A stretch of DNA of 64,000 nt from Cryptomeria japonica (taxonomy: Eukaryota; Streptophyta; Pinopsida; Cupressales; Cupressaceae): the NCBI RefSeq assembly GCF_030272615.1, contig NC_081406.1, forward strand, positions 265,143,192 through 265,207,191, written 5' to 3'. Both the position numbers and the translations under genes were made by a program. How positions within the stretch are numbered: the stretch's first letter is position 1; each line of letters opens with the position of its first letter. The notes below the pieces were generated by a model. That model did not search any database, was not told the origin of the DNA, and worked only from the letters and a program-made list of their open reading frames with translations. Shown here piece after piece: positions 11,059 through 21,014 of this stretch.

Positions 11059-13200
11059 TGTTGAGCATACACTTATACTAAGAGGTGGGTTAATCAGTAT
11101 AAGGCCAATTATATTAAACTTCAAACTTTAACAATCACAGATCAATAATATTACTAATAGTAGCAAAATCAAGAACAAAAATCAAACAATATCCATACAT
11201 GATAGAACACCATATTTACGTGGAAACCTTTTTGGGAAAAAACTATGGTGAAATGACCACTTGGATTTTCTATCCAAATATAGCCTCACAAAATAATGAT
11301 AAAATAATCCTACAATATTTGTAGACACCAATCTTCTAGAGACACCAATCCCCACTTACAAAGTTTGTAGACACCAACCTACTATAGGGACCAATCTACT
11401 GGAGACACTAATCTCTTTTATCGGGAGGCACCAACCTCTTTGACAAATTTCATCTTCAATATGATTCTTTTGAACAAAATATTCTTATTAGATTTGTTCT
11501 AATTTAGGTTTTGTCTACTCTACTCTACATTATCTCTATTCTACTCCGATTCACATGATTTAGCATTACATACACATTGTTTCCACCTTTTTTACACAAA
11601 TTTGCTTTGCATATTTAGATCTCTCTTGGGTGCCAAAATAAATATTAGGTCAACCCAAAACACCTAAAAATAAACCCTTATGCATTAAGCTTTCCATAAA
11701 AAGGTTGATTAAAAAAACATAGCGATTAGAGGGTCAACCAAACAAATTAAACAAAATTCATTGTCATATAAATGAGGCGTTGAGGATCAGGGTTCAGCCT
11801 TATCGCTTTCCAAATAAATAAGGTAACACTTAAACTAAACACCTAAGTGCCAAAACATATCGAGAAAAGAGACCAACATCCTTTTTGTTGGGGGTCAAGG
11901 ATCACAGTTTCCCTTTAACCCATTTCACACAACTTTGCATATTACTTTAGGTTGAAATGACAATTGTCGAAGCCCAATAATGATAGTTGGGGACAATCCT
12001 TAAAACATCTTCAAACCATTGCCAAAACACTTTAAGTTGAAAAGTTGAACGTTTAATGCCAATAGAGAACTTGGTAGTCACTTGTCAAGGGTTGGGATTG
12101 GGAATTCCCTTTATGTCTTTCCTCACAAAATTGAGCAACTTGGTGAGGTCATGACTTTCAGCTCATAATTCAAAATTTTAACCCAATTCAATTGTTGGAA
12201 AGATGTCCAAGAGATATAATTTTGTCCTTTAAAAAGTAGTGCTTTTGGCAGTCCATTTCAAAGGACCAACAATAATCTTGATCTCACATTCCACTCCAAA
12301 GACCTCCAAAAAAGTAATTTACTAGAGCATATAAAAATATTTAAAGATTTAGATTCTTGTATTTGTTTGTTCCCCCACTTCCTGAATAATCCTTATCAGA
12401 CCCTTAACAAACTTCATGCTCCATGCTCCTTTGACATTAGTGACAACAATCACAACAAGCCGTAGAAGAAACATTGATAGGGAAATTGACAAGGTTCAAG
12501 CCTATGGGTTTGGACTTACCAAAGAGGAAAACCAAAGGGCCAAGGGTTGAAGAAAATAAATGGAGAAGGGGTGAATGAGACTGTTACAAGGAAGGGGAAA
12601 GGAAATCAATGGGATTGGGAATTTGGGTTTCCACATTAACCCTTACCAAAAGCTAAGGGTTACCACAAAAGCCTGCTCCCCACTTGCAAAAAGAGTTAGA
12701 AACTTTTAAGATGGCAAAAAAATAGAATTAGGCCTTGACCCTTCCGCTTACCTCCTTCCAAATGAAAGAAGTCAAGCAAAAGGTCCAAAGACCAATCACT
12801 GAAAGTATAATAGGTAGAAATTAAGGAAAGGGAAATCAAGGTTGGGCTTCATGCCTTTCTCTTACTTCCTTCCAAATGGAAGGTAATAAGTGGAAGATCC
12901 AAAGGCTAAAACATTTCTAAACCTAAGCTTGGCGAGGGTGTCAAGGGTCAGGCCTTGCGTCTTTCTCTTACACCCTTCAAATATGGGAGTAAGAAGGAAG
13001 CCCAAGAGTCGACCACCGACAAAGAACGTGAACTTAGGAAATTTCAGATAGATCCTTGGAAATTGAGGACGAATGGAAGCATGTAGCGGTATAGAGAGAA
13101 AGGGAATATGGACAACTTGAACCCCCCCAAACATACTTAGCCACTTTTTGACATTTTGCAATTTAGGAAATTTTGGCTAAGGCATGGGAAAGGGACAATA
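10900..13200. repeat. Degenerate ~105-120 bp repeat field
   Basis: A loose unit recurs: a 'GGCCTTG/GGCTT..CCTTTCTCTTAC' half, then 'CCTTCCAAATG(G)AAGG', then 'GTCCAAAG'. It is clearest at 12,732, 12,847 and 12,952, and more worn copies appear near 10,970, 11,770, 12,090 and 12,620. An LTR-like fragment (11,059 on) interrupts it. No protein is recognisable. It may be the repeat-rich leader of an otherwise lost retroelement. Confidence 0.4.
11059..11640. mobile_element. LTR-like fragment
   Basis: It starts TGTTGAGCATACACTTATAC followed by TAAGAGG...TAATCAGTATA. It continues with a block like GTGGAAACCTTTTTGGGAAAAAAC that parallels the same position in the LTRs at 1611, 7760 and 9650. The right end and any TSD could not be placed. 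It is a truncated relative of those LTRs. Confidence 0.45.
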
Positions 13201-13920
13201 GTACTCAAGCAAGGTGTTTCATTTGGATCTCATATAAATTATAATTGATGGGCAACTAGGGGACTTGAAATGTCAACAATTTCCATGGCGTTAGACCTTG
13301 GCCAATGACCATTAATTTTGATATAAAGAATAGATCGTAATATGTAGTGCATGGTTGATTGTTTGGATGAGTATGCTACTGCTAATACTTCAATAAGATT
13401 TTAACCACCTATCATAATATTCATAAAACAACCTATCATGCCCAAATTGAAAGTGAAGTGACTATTTTAAGCGCTCGTGATAATAATATGCTTCTAACAT
13501 TTGCAATGTTCATCTTAGATGTGTTGTGGATGTGATGGTGAGATTGAAACACATATTTAAAACTAAGTAATTGTGACAAATTTTAATAACTAACAAAGTT
13601 TATCCATGTAGAGCCTATGTAGAAATGATGAACTATGTAATGCTATGTTCACCAATGGTGAACTGAATAATGTTGAAATTTAGGTGGAGAGGGCACAATT
13701 TTTAGAACCCCATACATCACATAAACCTAGTGTCTTGCCATAATGTTGTATTCATGTTATCAAATGCAAAATGATGACAAAGCATTAATATGAAGGAATG
13801 TTGCGACCATAACACCAAATATACCATACATTACGATATAATATTATTAATATACACAATAATATTTTATTAACGATCAAATATTATAGAATGATTAGTT
13901 CATTAAATAACAATATATCA
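13200..13920. other. Intergenic, nothing recognisable
   Basis: AT-rich sequence without long open frames or repeats. It forms the upstream flank of the divergent pair at 13.9-14.8 kb. Confidence 0.5.
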
Positions 13921-13921
13921 A

Positions 13922-14311
13922 TTATTCATAATTTTTTATTTCTAAACTTTTGAGTGATGTTGATATAGCCATTAATAACTGGTCACTTCTCAAAAATGAT
14001 AAAAATGATACCAGTAGAAGAAAATACATGACAACATTTTTTATTACACAAAAATTATGTGAATGCTCCCACACCCAACTACAAATTGTGCAATTTTTCG
14101 TACCATTGTGGTCTCCATGCTTGTCTCTACAGCCACAAGGATAAGGGGTACACCACCACCAGGCCCTCTGTCCTATTACCAGTTGAAAGCTTGTGAAGGC
14201 AAGTAAGGCGAAGAGGAATATTGTTGGTGCTGTTGCTGGCCAAGTTACTATTCTATTAAGTGCATAAAACACCACCCAGACACTGTTCAAACACATCCGA
14301 AGGGATATCAA
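13922..14311 (-). CDS. Small Cys-rich ORF, possibly secreted (uncertain)
   Basis: An open frame of 129 codons runs divergently from the cupin gene, with only 21 bases between the two ATGs. Residues about 28-47 are a hydrophobic segment (TIFLFALLAFTSFQLVIG) that could be a signal peptide core if translation began at an internal or spliced start. It is followed by a compact Cys- and Trp-rich stretch (WWWCTPYPCGCRDKHG...NCTICSWVW) with six cysteines in about 35 residues. A second hydrophobic stretch, VVMYFLLLVSFLSFL, follows. This layout resembles secreted Cys-rich peptides, but I recognise no family. The ORF may be a chance frame over the cupin promoter region. Confidence 0.25.
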   Translation of the reverse strand: MISLRMCLNSVWVVFYALNRIVTWPATAPTIFLFALLAFTSFQLVIGQRAWWWCTPYPCGCRDKHGDHNGTKNCTICSWVWEHSHNFCVIKNVVMYFLLLVSFLSFLRSDQLLMAISTSLKSLEIKNYE

Positions 14312-14332
14312 TCCGAGTGTGGATTACACACG

Positions 14333-14773
14333 TTGTTTAACATGTCTCTGTCTACGAGTTTTAGCTCAGGGACAAGCAGGGTTCGAGTCCACTGCGCCCC
14401 ACCTCAAACTTCCTCATTTAGACCCAGAAAAAGAGTAGCATTAGCATATGCAAGAATAAAGAGGCCAGTGGAAGAGCGCTTCAATATACTCTGCGAGAGG
14501 AATGTATCGGAAAACCAACTGGAGGAGCTCTGCGTGGAGAGGTGGTCAAAATGGGAGAGCGGGAAATGCAAACTGTACTGGGAATGGCAGGTTGATCAAC
14601 AGGTTTACATTGTGAAAGGAAGTGTGAGGGTGGTTCCTAATGGCTGTGACGATGATGGCGCCTGGTTCTACGCAGGCGACCTCGTGCGATATCCCAAGTG
14701 GCTCGAGGCCTCCTTGTATTTCCAGGGCCCTTACGAGGAGCGCTACCGTTTTTTGGCCTACGGGGACGATTAA
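14333..14773 (+). CDS. Plastid-type single-domain cupin (Cupin_3/DUF861-like)
   Basis: An intact 146-residue protein. Residues 1-50 are rich in Ser and Arg and poor in acid (MSLSTSFSSGTSRVRVHC, PRKRVALAYARIKR), as expected for a chloroplast transit peptide. Residues about 65-142 form a small cupin barrel: the order W-x-KW, then LYWEWQVDQQVYIVKGSVRV, AGDLVRYPKWLEASLYF and ERYRFLAYG matches plant RmlC-like cupins such as the PTAC18 group. The usual metal ligands are not visible: no His pair, and the Glu before the first Gly is Gln. A structural or binding role seems likelier than catalysis. ATG 14333 gives the longest frame; an in-frame ATG lies at 14342. A GTAATT donor-like site follows the TAA stop, so a 3'-UTR intron is possible. 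The ORF is visibly GC-richer than its AT-rich flanks, which supports a selected gene. Localisation is inferred. Confidence 0.78.
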   Translation: MFNMSLSTSFSSGTSRVRVHCAPPQTSSFRPRKRVALAYARIKRPVEERFNILCERNVSENQLEELCVERWSKWESGKCKLYWEWQVDQQVYIVKGSVRVVPNGCDDDGAWFYAGDLVRYPKWLEASLYFQGPYEERYRFLAYGDD

Positions 14774-15706
14774 TTCAAGGTAATTTTTCTTAAACCCTAA
14801 ACCGCAAATTTAAACTTTTTTTGTTCGTGTTCCAAAGGAATTTTTTATTTCTTTTCATCACTTTAATTTTTCTTAAACCCCATACTTAATCTATTTTAGT
14901 TTTGACCCTAAAGGAGTTCTATTTTCTTTGCATTACTGCTTATGTTATTGAAATTTTGTTTTCTTGATGTCCATCTCATGATCAAGCCCTTGAAAAAAAG
15001 TGTTAAACTCAGAAGTGTTTACAAATTCAACCATTGCTTGGTACTTATATTCCATTGGTACATATTCCATCTCGTTATTTTTTGTTTCTGTTCATTGCTT
15101 CCAAGGTTGATTAGAGCATAGCCACTCAAGACATTGGAATCGTTGTGTGTGCAAAAACTTTTATGCTTTTTTTTATAGCCTTTGCACCTAGCAGACAACC
15201 ATTGTTGCCTTCATGCATCACATTACCCCTTGTTCATTGCGTGTTCTTGTGCATGACTAAGTGTAGCCTTGCATATGACCTAGTAGATGCATTCCAACCA
15301 TGTAATAGAATGCTAACTGTTAGGGAGTGCAATTGACAAAACAATTGGAGGTGGATGGTTTGAAATGGATCTTTACAACTTATTTATTTTGTAACTTTAA
15401 TGTTTTTATTTTTAACTACTTGCCTCTCACATTGAGAAGGTTGTTGAATGGTGGACATTGTAAAATTGTAAGCAAACAACTAGATGTGTTTCCTCTTCCT
15501 GGGTCATAAGAATCTTCATTCCTAGATGTGATCTTTGTAAACAACCGTAGTATCCTGTTCATTTCTATATGTGAATAGAAGTAATTGTTAAATTCTTCCA
15601 CTTCGATTGTATTATTGGTTTATTGTGCTTCATTTTCCTTTTGTAAAATATATGAATCCTTCCCTTCACATTATAGGTTTGTCTCCTAGAACTCCTAAGA
15701 TTCGAA
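14774..15706 (+). other. 3' flank of cupin gene, then possible LTR of the Gypsy fossil
   Basis: The first few hundred bases are the likely 3'-UTR or intron of the cupin gene (TTTTTCTTAAACCC repeated at 14,789 and 14,869). The last several hundred bases sit directly before a primer-binding-like site at about 15,709, so they are probably the right part of a 5' LTR. Its left end was not found. Confidence 0.35.
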
Positions 15707-17027
15707 TTTTGGTATTAGAGCATTGTTTTCACATGCTAGTACAAACATGTGTACAATGGTAGAAGGAAGGTTGTGTGCTTGGTTCATCTTTTGAGTTTTT
15801 GGACACACATCATAGCAAAGGTAAAAGTAAGGATGCAATGAAATTGCCAGAATTTTTTTCCAACATTTGACATGATTGATGAAACTTTGGAGGCATCGTG
15901 TTAGGTGCTCTTCAAGCAATTCTTGGATCTCATGGCTCAACTTGGATTGGTGCAAAATGCAGTGAGCTAATCATTCCTAGGCCATCACAAAATCTTTTCA
16001 ACGTACATTCAATTTGGATATTCCCATGTTTAAAAGTAATATTAATGTCATAGTGTTGGATATTTGGGTGTGACAATTGGAAGTTATTTCTTTGCAAATT
16101 GCTTCATAGATGAAGATAAAATTTTGTTTGGAGCATTGAAGATGTCCATTTCAATGCCCCATTGGTGGCATATGCATAGAACTTGAGGGATCATGATTTG
16201 ATTTGGATGGGGGATTCCATTGTCAACATTTTGGAAGAAGAATACTATCCCCTTAGGCACTTTGAGGATGAGTACATGAAATTTTAGTAGTGTAATGACC
16301 AATTAGTTGAAGATTAAACCAATGAGTTCCACAACCACTTTGTGCATTGAATGAAGACACTCTCAAGCAACACAAGGTGCTCAAATATAGAAGTGGATTA
16401 TCACCTTACATTCACACAAAGATGAAGTTTTTGACACCGAAGACATTGGGGCATGCCTTTTGCAATATATCCAAGATAAAATCCAAAATGAAGCTCAACT
16501 AGAAATATTCTTTGCACAAGAACAAACTAGCGTATGAAACCACTTCCAAGTTGCTAGTGGAGAAGTAGAATTTTATTGTGCAGAAGTTGCAACAAAACAC
16601 CAAATCATTAGCGCAAAACTCAAAAGACATGATATTGTTTGCATCAAGCAAGTACAAAGGAAAAAAGAAGGGTGATAATTGGTGACATTTTTGTTGCATG
16701 ATTTTCCATAGTGATGTTAAATGTCATGTGCAACAATTGCTTATTGTGCAAGCCACATAAGATACCATGTAGCTTGAGGATATTGATTAGGAGGCATAGT
16801 TTCTCGACACAAGTGTTGTGACAATTGATACTGTAGAGGAATGCAAGCTTATCTTTTGTATGAAGTACAATGGTAATCAAAGAACATTAGCATGCAAGAT
16901 ATGATCAATCACTTGGGCCTTTCCACTAAAATACACTTGAGGCCATACTCTTTAGGATGGTTACAACAAGGTAAATAAATTCTTGTAAAACAACAATGGA
17001 CTTCAATTCAAAGAATGTAGTTAAACC

Positions 17028-18497
17028 AAAGTTCCCAGACTTGGACTCGGCTCTGACTCGGCAAGGCTGACTCGGCTTGTGACTTGGCTCGGACTCGGCA
17101 ATGACTCGGCAAAATAAGAACCCTTGAAATTTAGAGATTTTTAATGATTTAAAACTTGTTTCATACACCCATTATTGAATTAAGATTAAAGACACTATAA
17201 CATCATCAAATAGAAGCTAATTTGATCACATACATAAACATACATCCATCACATGCGTAGAAATGTAAATTGTAGCTGAAGGTTTCTTGACTCCACCCAG
17301 AGTAAGACCTTAATTTTTGGTTTTTATAATTAAAATGTCAATCATCACATACTAGCTATTAGAAACAACAAAATAAAGCAAGTGTTCCAACAAGCCAAGA
17401 AATTCTTAAGCCTGAGTTGCATGAATCGGGCATAAGCATGCTCTGTGCATGGAAGTTCAAGTGCCCTCATTTAATACCTACTATATTCCTGCAGAGTAGC
17501 TACAATTCCCTCCAACCAACAAGGGTGGGGCCATGCTAACCAATTACAGTTTCAATATATCTATGTTAAAAATTCTATTCCACCCTCCACTAAACCAACT
17601 AGTACTGCTAGCACACAAACATTCTGCAGCATAAAATATGACTGGAAACTCATAGCAATCACTGAACTTTTAACTCCATATCTGATGGTAAAATAACACA
17701 AAATGGACTGATAATGAAAATTAATATATTAACAGTAGACCCCATAAGTGAAAAGCCTTATCATCCCCAAAATCTACATATCAGATCAAGTTACTTGATT
17801 TGGACGGTGCTTCCTCTGACTGAAACTTACCTTCAGCTTTACTCACCAGGAAAGTTCAAAATGTCTAAATGACGATAATAATATATTGGCACCCATTTCA
17901 CTGTCAAGTATAAGTTTATAACCATCTCCAATGTTGACTCTTACTTCATTCCAGTAAAATAGAACTCTGAAACAGAACCATAAATATGTGTACTTCATAA
18001 ACATTTAAAGGGGGATGTTTTTGGTACATAGCTAATGAACCATTAAGAGAAACTATATGATCAATAGAAAAAAGGCACCATTCACGTTAAGGTAATAGAT
18101 TAATAATCCATTGCTTCTGCTAAAACTAAATATGCTAGTAAAGAAGAATGATTACAATCAGATGTTGCAGAAAGAACTCCAACAGTCACGTTAATTGTTA
18201 AGCCTTTTATAATGAAAGTCATTCTTACAGATTTCAACTATATGCATATAACATCGACAACCAGGAAATTAATTTAATCCTATCATGGAACTAGAAGTTT
18301 TCAGAAAGCTCACATCATCTTCATCACAGCGAGTCACGGCCTTCGGACTCGGCGAGTCAGGGAGTGACTCGCTGAGTCGGCGAGTCAGGCGAGTCACGCC
18401 CCCTGACCTGTCCGAGCCCGGGTCAAGGTCACCGTGACCCGGCAGGGGTCACCCGGCCCACTGACTCGCCTGACTTGCCGCGAGTCATGGAACTCTG
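17028..18497. mobile_element. Mutator-like non-autonomous element, 1.47 kb, GC-rich ends
   Basis: A perfect 9-bp duplication, AGTTAAACC, flanks it at 17019-17027 and 18498-18506. The ends are inverted copies of a short motif (AGTTCC next to GACT). Inside each end lies a cluster of repeated GACTCGGC / GCGAGTC units (about 17,040-17,115 and 18,330-18,485), inverted relative to each other and far more GC-rich than the AT-rich middle. The middle shows no transposase. It interrupts the Gypsy fossil between gag and protease, so it is younger than that element. Confidence 0.8.
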
Positions 18498-19179
18498 AGT
18501 TAAACCCGTGCAAAACATAGTTGCTAGTGACATCGTGTTGTTGGAAGTTTGCGATATCCTACTTGAAAGGCCATATGTGTATGATAAAGATGGTGTGTAC
18601 TAGGCAAAGCCACATAGATGTACAATTTATGATGGTTATTGATATTTCTATCTTCACGAGTCTTCACCAAAGACTAAAGTAACCTTGATATTTGCCAAAC
18701 AATGTTGCAAAATTATCTCGCGTACAAAAAAGTTGTGCTTTTCATGGCTTGCTTGAAGACACTTATGTAGGAGAGCAAGTGTGCATTGGTAGCACACAAG
18801 ATTGCTCAAACATCGTCATAGATTCATAGCAGTAGCAAATTGATAAAGTACTATAGTGGTACATGGATGTCTTTGAAGATTGCAAAGATCTTTTGATACA
18901 CTACATGGTGCAACACAAGATCAACTTGCTTCTTGTATCAGCTCTTCCTAAGAGCCCTTTGTACTGCATATGTTATTCGAAGAATAATGAATTCAATGTC
19001 AAATCTAGGAGTTGATTGATCAATTGAAGATCAAACCTAGCTTATCTCTTCTCCATGTGGCAGTTTGATAGTCGTTTTGCCAAAGAAAGATGGCACATGT
19101 GGCCATTCCATTGAGTATTGCACGCTTAACAAGCTCATAGTGAAAACTTGATATCCTCTTTAGTGTAAATGTTTCGATT

Positions 19180-19895
19180 TTCAATTCAAGATGCAAGTTA
19201 TATTCAAGGTTATTTTTCTTCTTTCAAGTATATGTTATTTCTTAATATAATAGATCTGATTATTATCTGGTATGTTGCAGATGGAGAAGGAACATTTATG
19301 AATTTCAATGTTCTTCTCATAATCACCGATTGATATATATATGCCAACAAGGAGGATCAAGCAATACCTTGACCGGTCATGTCTATTAGACATGACCGAT
19401 CAAGATATTACTTGATCGCACCTCTTCAATCATAATCACATTTAACTTATACCAATCGGTATATATATAGCTTAACAAGTTAACCGATACTAACTGGCGT
19501 GCATATAATCAACAAGTGAATCGATGCTAATCGGTATGTATGCAGTCATTTAATAAACCCGATAACAATTGGTATTTATATAGTTAACATGTTTGACCGA
19601 TACTAATCGGTGTGCATATGATTAACAAGGTAAACCGATACCAATCGGTATTTTGTGCTTTATGATTTGCAACCGATAATAATCGGTAGTTAGACATTGG
19701 TTAAGAATCCGATGTTGATCGGAATTTGCAAGCAAGGTTATATATATATAAATCGAAGAATAATCATCAAATGAAGGAATGATAACTGAAGTCTTATCAT
19801 AGTCTATTGATAAGATAGATGATTGAATGAGAGACTTCATTTATCTCTCATTCAATCATTTATCTTACCGAAGCTATCATGTATCAACATTTAGT
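19180..19895. mobile_element. Hairpin-rich insertion within the Gypsy RT region
   Basis: The reverse transcriptase reading before about 19,165 (YPL) resumes at about 19,897 (SLDQLHSARFFMKINL), so roughly 0.7 kb is inserted. It contains eight or nine units of about 38 bp whose core is the palindrome ACCGAT-N3-ATCGGT (about 19,440-19,730). It also has a hairpin GGTCATGTCTATTAGACATGACC-like at 19,373-19,400 and a longer hairpin with about 24-base arms at 19,809-19,862. The exact ends and TSD were not resolved. The class is unknown, with no protein encoded. Confidence 0.55.
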
Positions 19896-21014
19896 ACACC
19901 GACGATCTCTGGACCAACTCCATAGTGCACGATTCTTCATGAAGATCAACCTCAAATAAAGATATCATTAGCTACCATTTCATGCCAAACATGCTTGGAA
20001 AATTGCATTCAAAACCAAGGAGACATTGTACCAATAGATGGCAATGCCTTTTGACTTTACCAACATGCCAACAACATTCATGCACCTAAGGAATGAAATC
20101 TTGTGACGCTTCACCAACTCCTTTGTCATTCTCTACTTGGATGACATCCTTTTCTTTGACAAGACTTGGGAGGAATAAGTGGAGCACATCTTGGATATTT
20201 TGTGCCAACACAAGTTGCAAGTGAACTTTAGCAAATGTAGCACAAATCCAGTACTCTAGCTTCATCACCAATTGTATGGGGATCCATGTAGATTTAGAGA
20301 AATTCAATGTGATTTGAAGTTGGCCAACTCTGTGCAACATCATTGACTTTGGCAACTTTCTTGGACTTGCAAAAGTTTTCTATAGGTTTGTTCTCAGATA
20401 TCTGCACATTTCTTGTTTGCTAAGTCAAAATTATGTACACTAGGGTAGTGTTTGTTTGACACTTGTGCAACAACATGCTTTTGAGGAGCTCTAGTATTGA
20501 CTTGTGCAATGCTTTTTTTGGCAATGCCTAACATTACTTAGTCCTTTGAGATTCAATTCAATGCCTCTAACCATGCATTAAATGCAATACCACTTAGCAT
20601 TGGCATCTAGTTGCCTATCTTTCAAAGACATTGAGTGACATCGTGTAATATCACCAATCGGAAACAATTGTATGTCATTGTACAGGCTATTAAGTAGTGG
20701 CAACACTACATTCCTGGTAAGGAGATAGTTATTCATTCTAATCACATGTCAACCACTTCAGTTCCTACACACACAAAACAACTAGAGAATATGCGCCACA
20801 TGAAATGGATAACATAGGTTTTGTAGTTCCATCTGATGATCAAGCACAAGAAGGGGAAGACAATAAGGTAGCAGATGTCATGACCCCTTTTCATAATCAA
20901 AATAATTGGAAGATTGGTTACCTTTTTTTAATTTCCCTTAGGCTAAGGGATAAAGCTGCGGAAATAATTTAATAATAATATTTTAAGTTGTCCTAGTAAC
21001 TTTATTTTTTCAAC

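Larger units (their letters stand above)
15709..20905 (+). mobile_element. Ty3/Gypsy retrotransposon fossil, heavily decayed
   Basis: It starts at TTGGTATTAGAGC, one base off the common initiator-tRNA primer site. Worn gag sequence occupies about 15.9-16.9 kb. Protease-region sequence resumes near 18.5 kb, and reverse transcriptase motifs are legible from about 18.95 kb (a leader like LPK.PLYR) to 20.15 kb (FVILYLDDILFF, the catalytic YLDD box). RNase H follows at 20.4-20.9 kb (AIKQWQHYIPGKEIVIHSN, HMKWI, IKHKKGKT). No integrase or 3' LTR is seen, so the right side is lost. It is broken by many changes and by two insertions (17,028-18,497 and about 19,180-19,895), each placed in otherwise collinear coding sequence. 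It is old. Confidence 0.75.
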
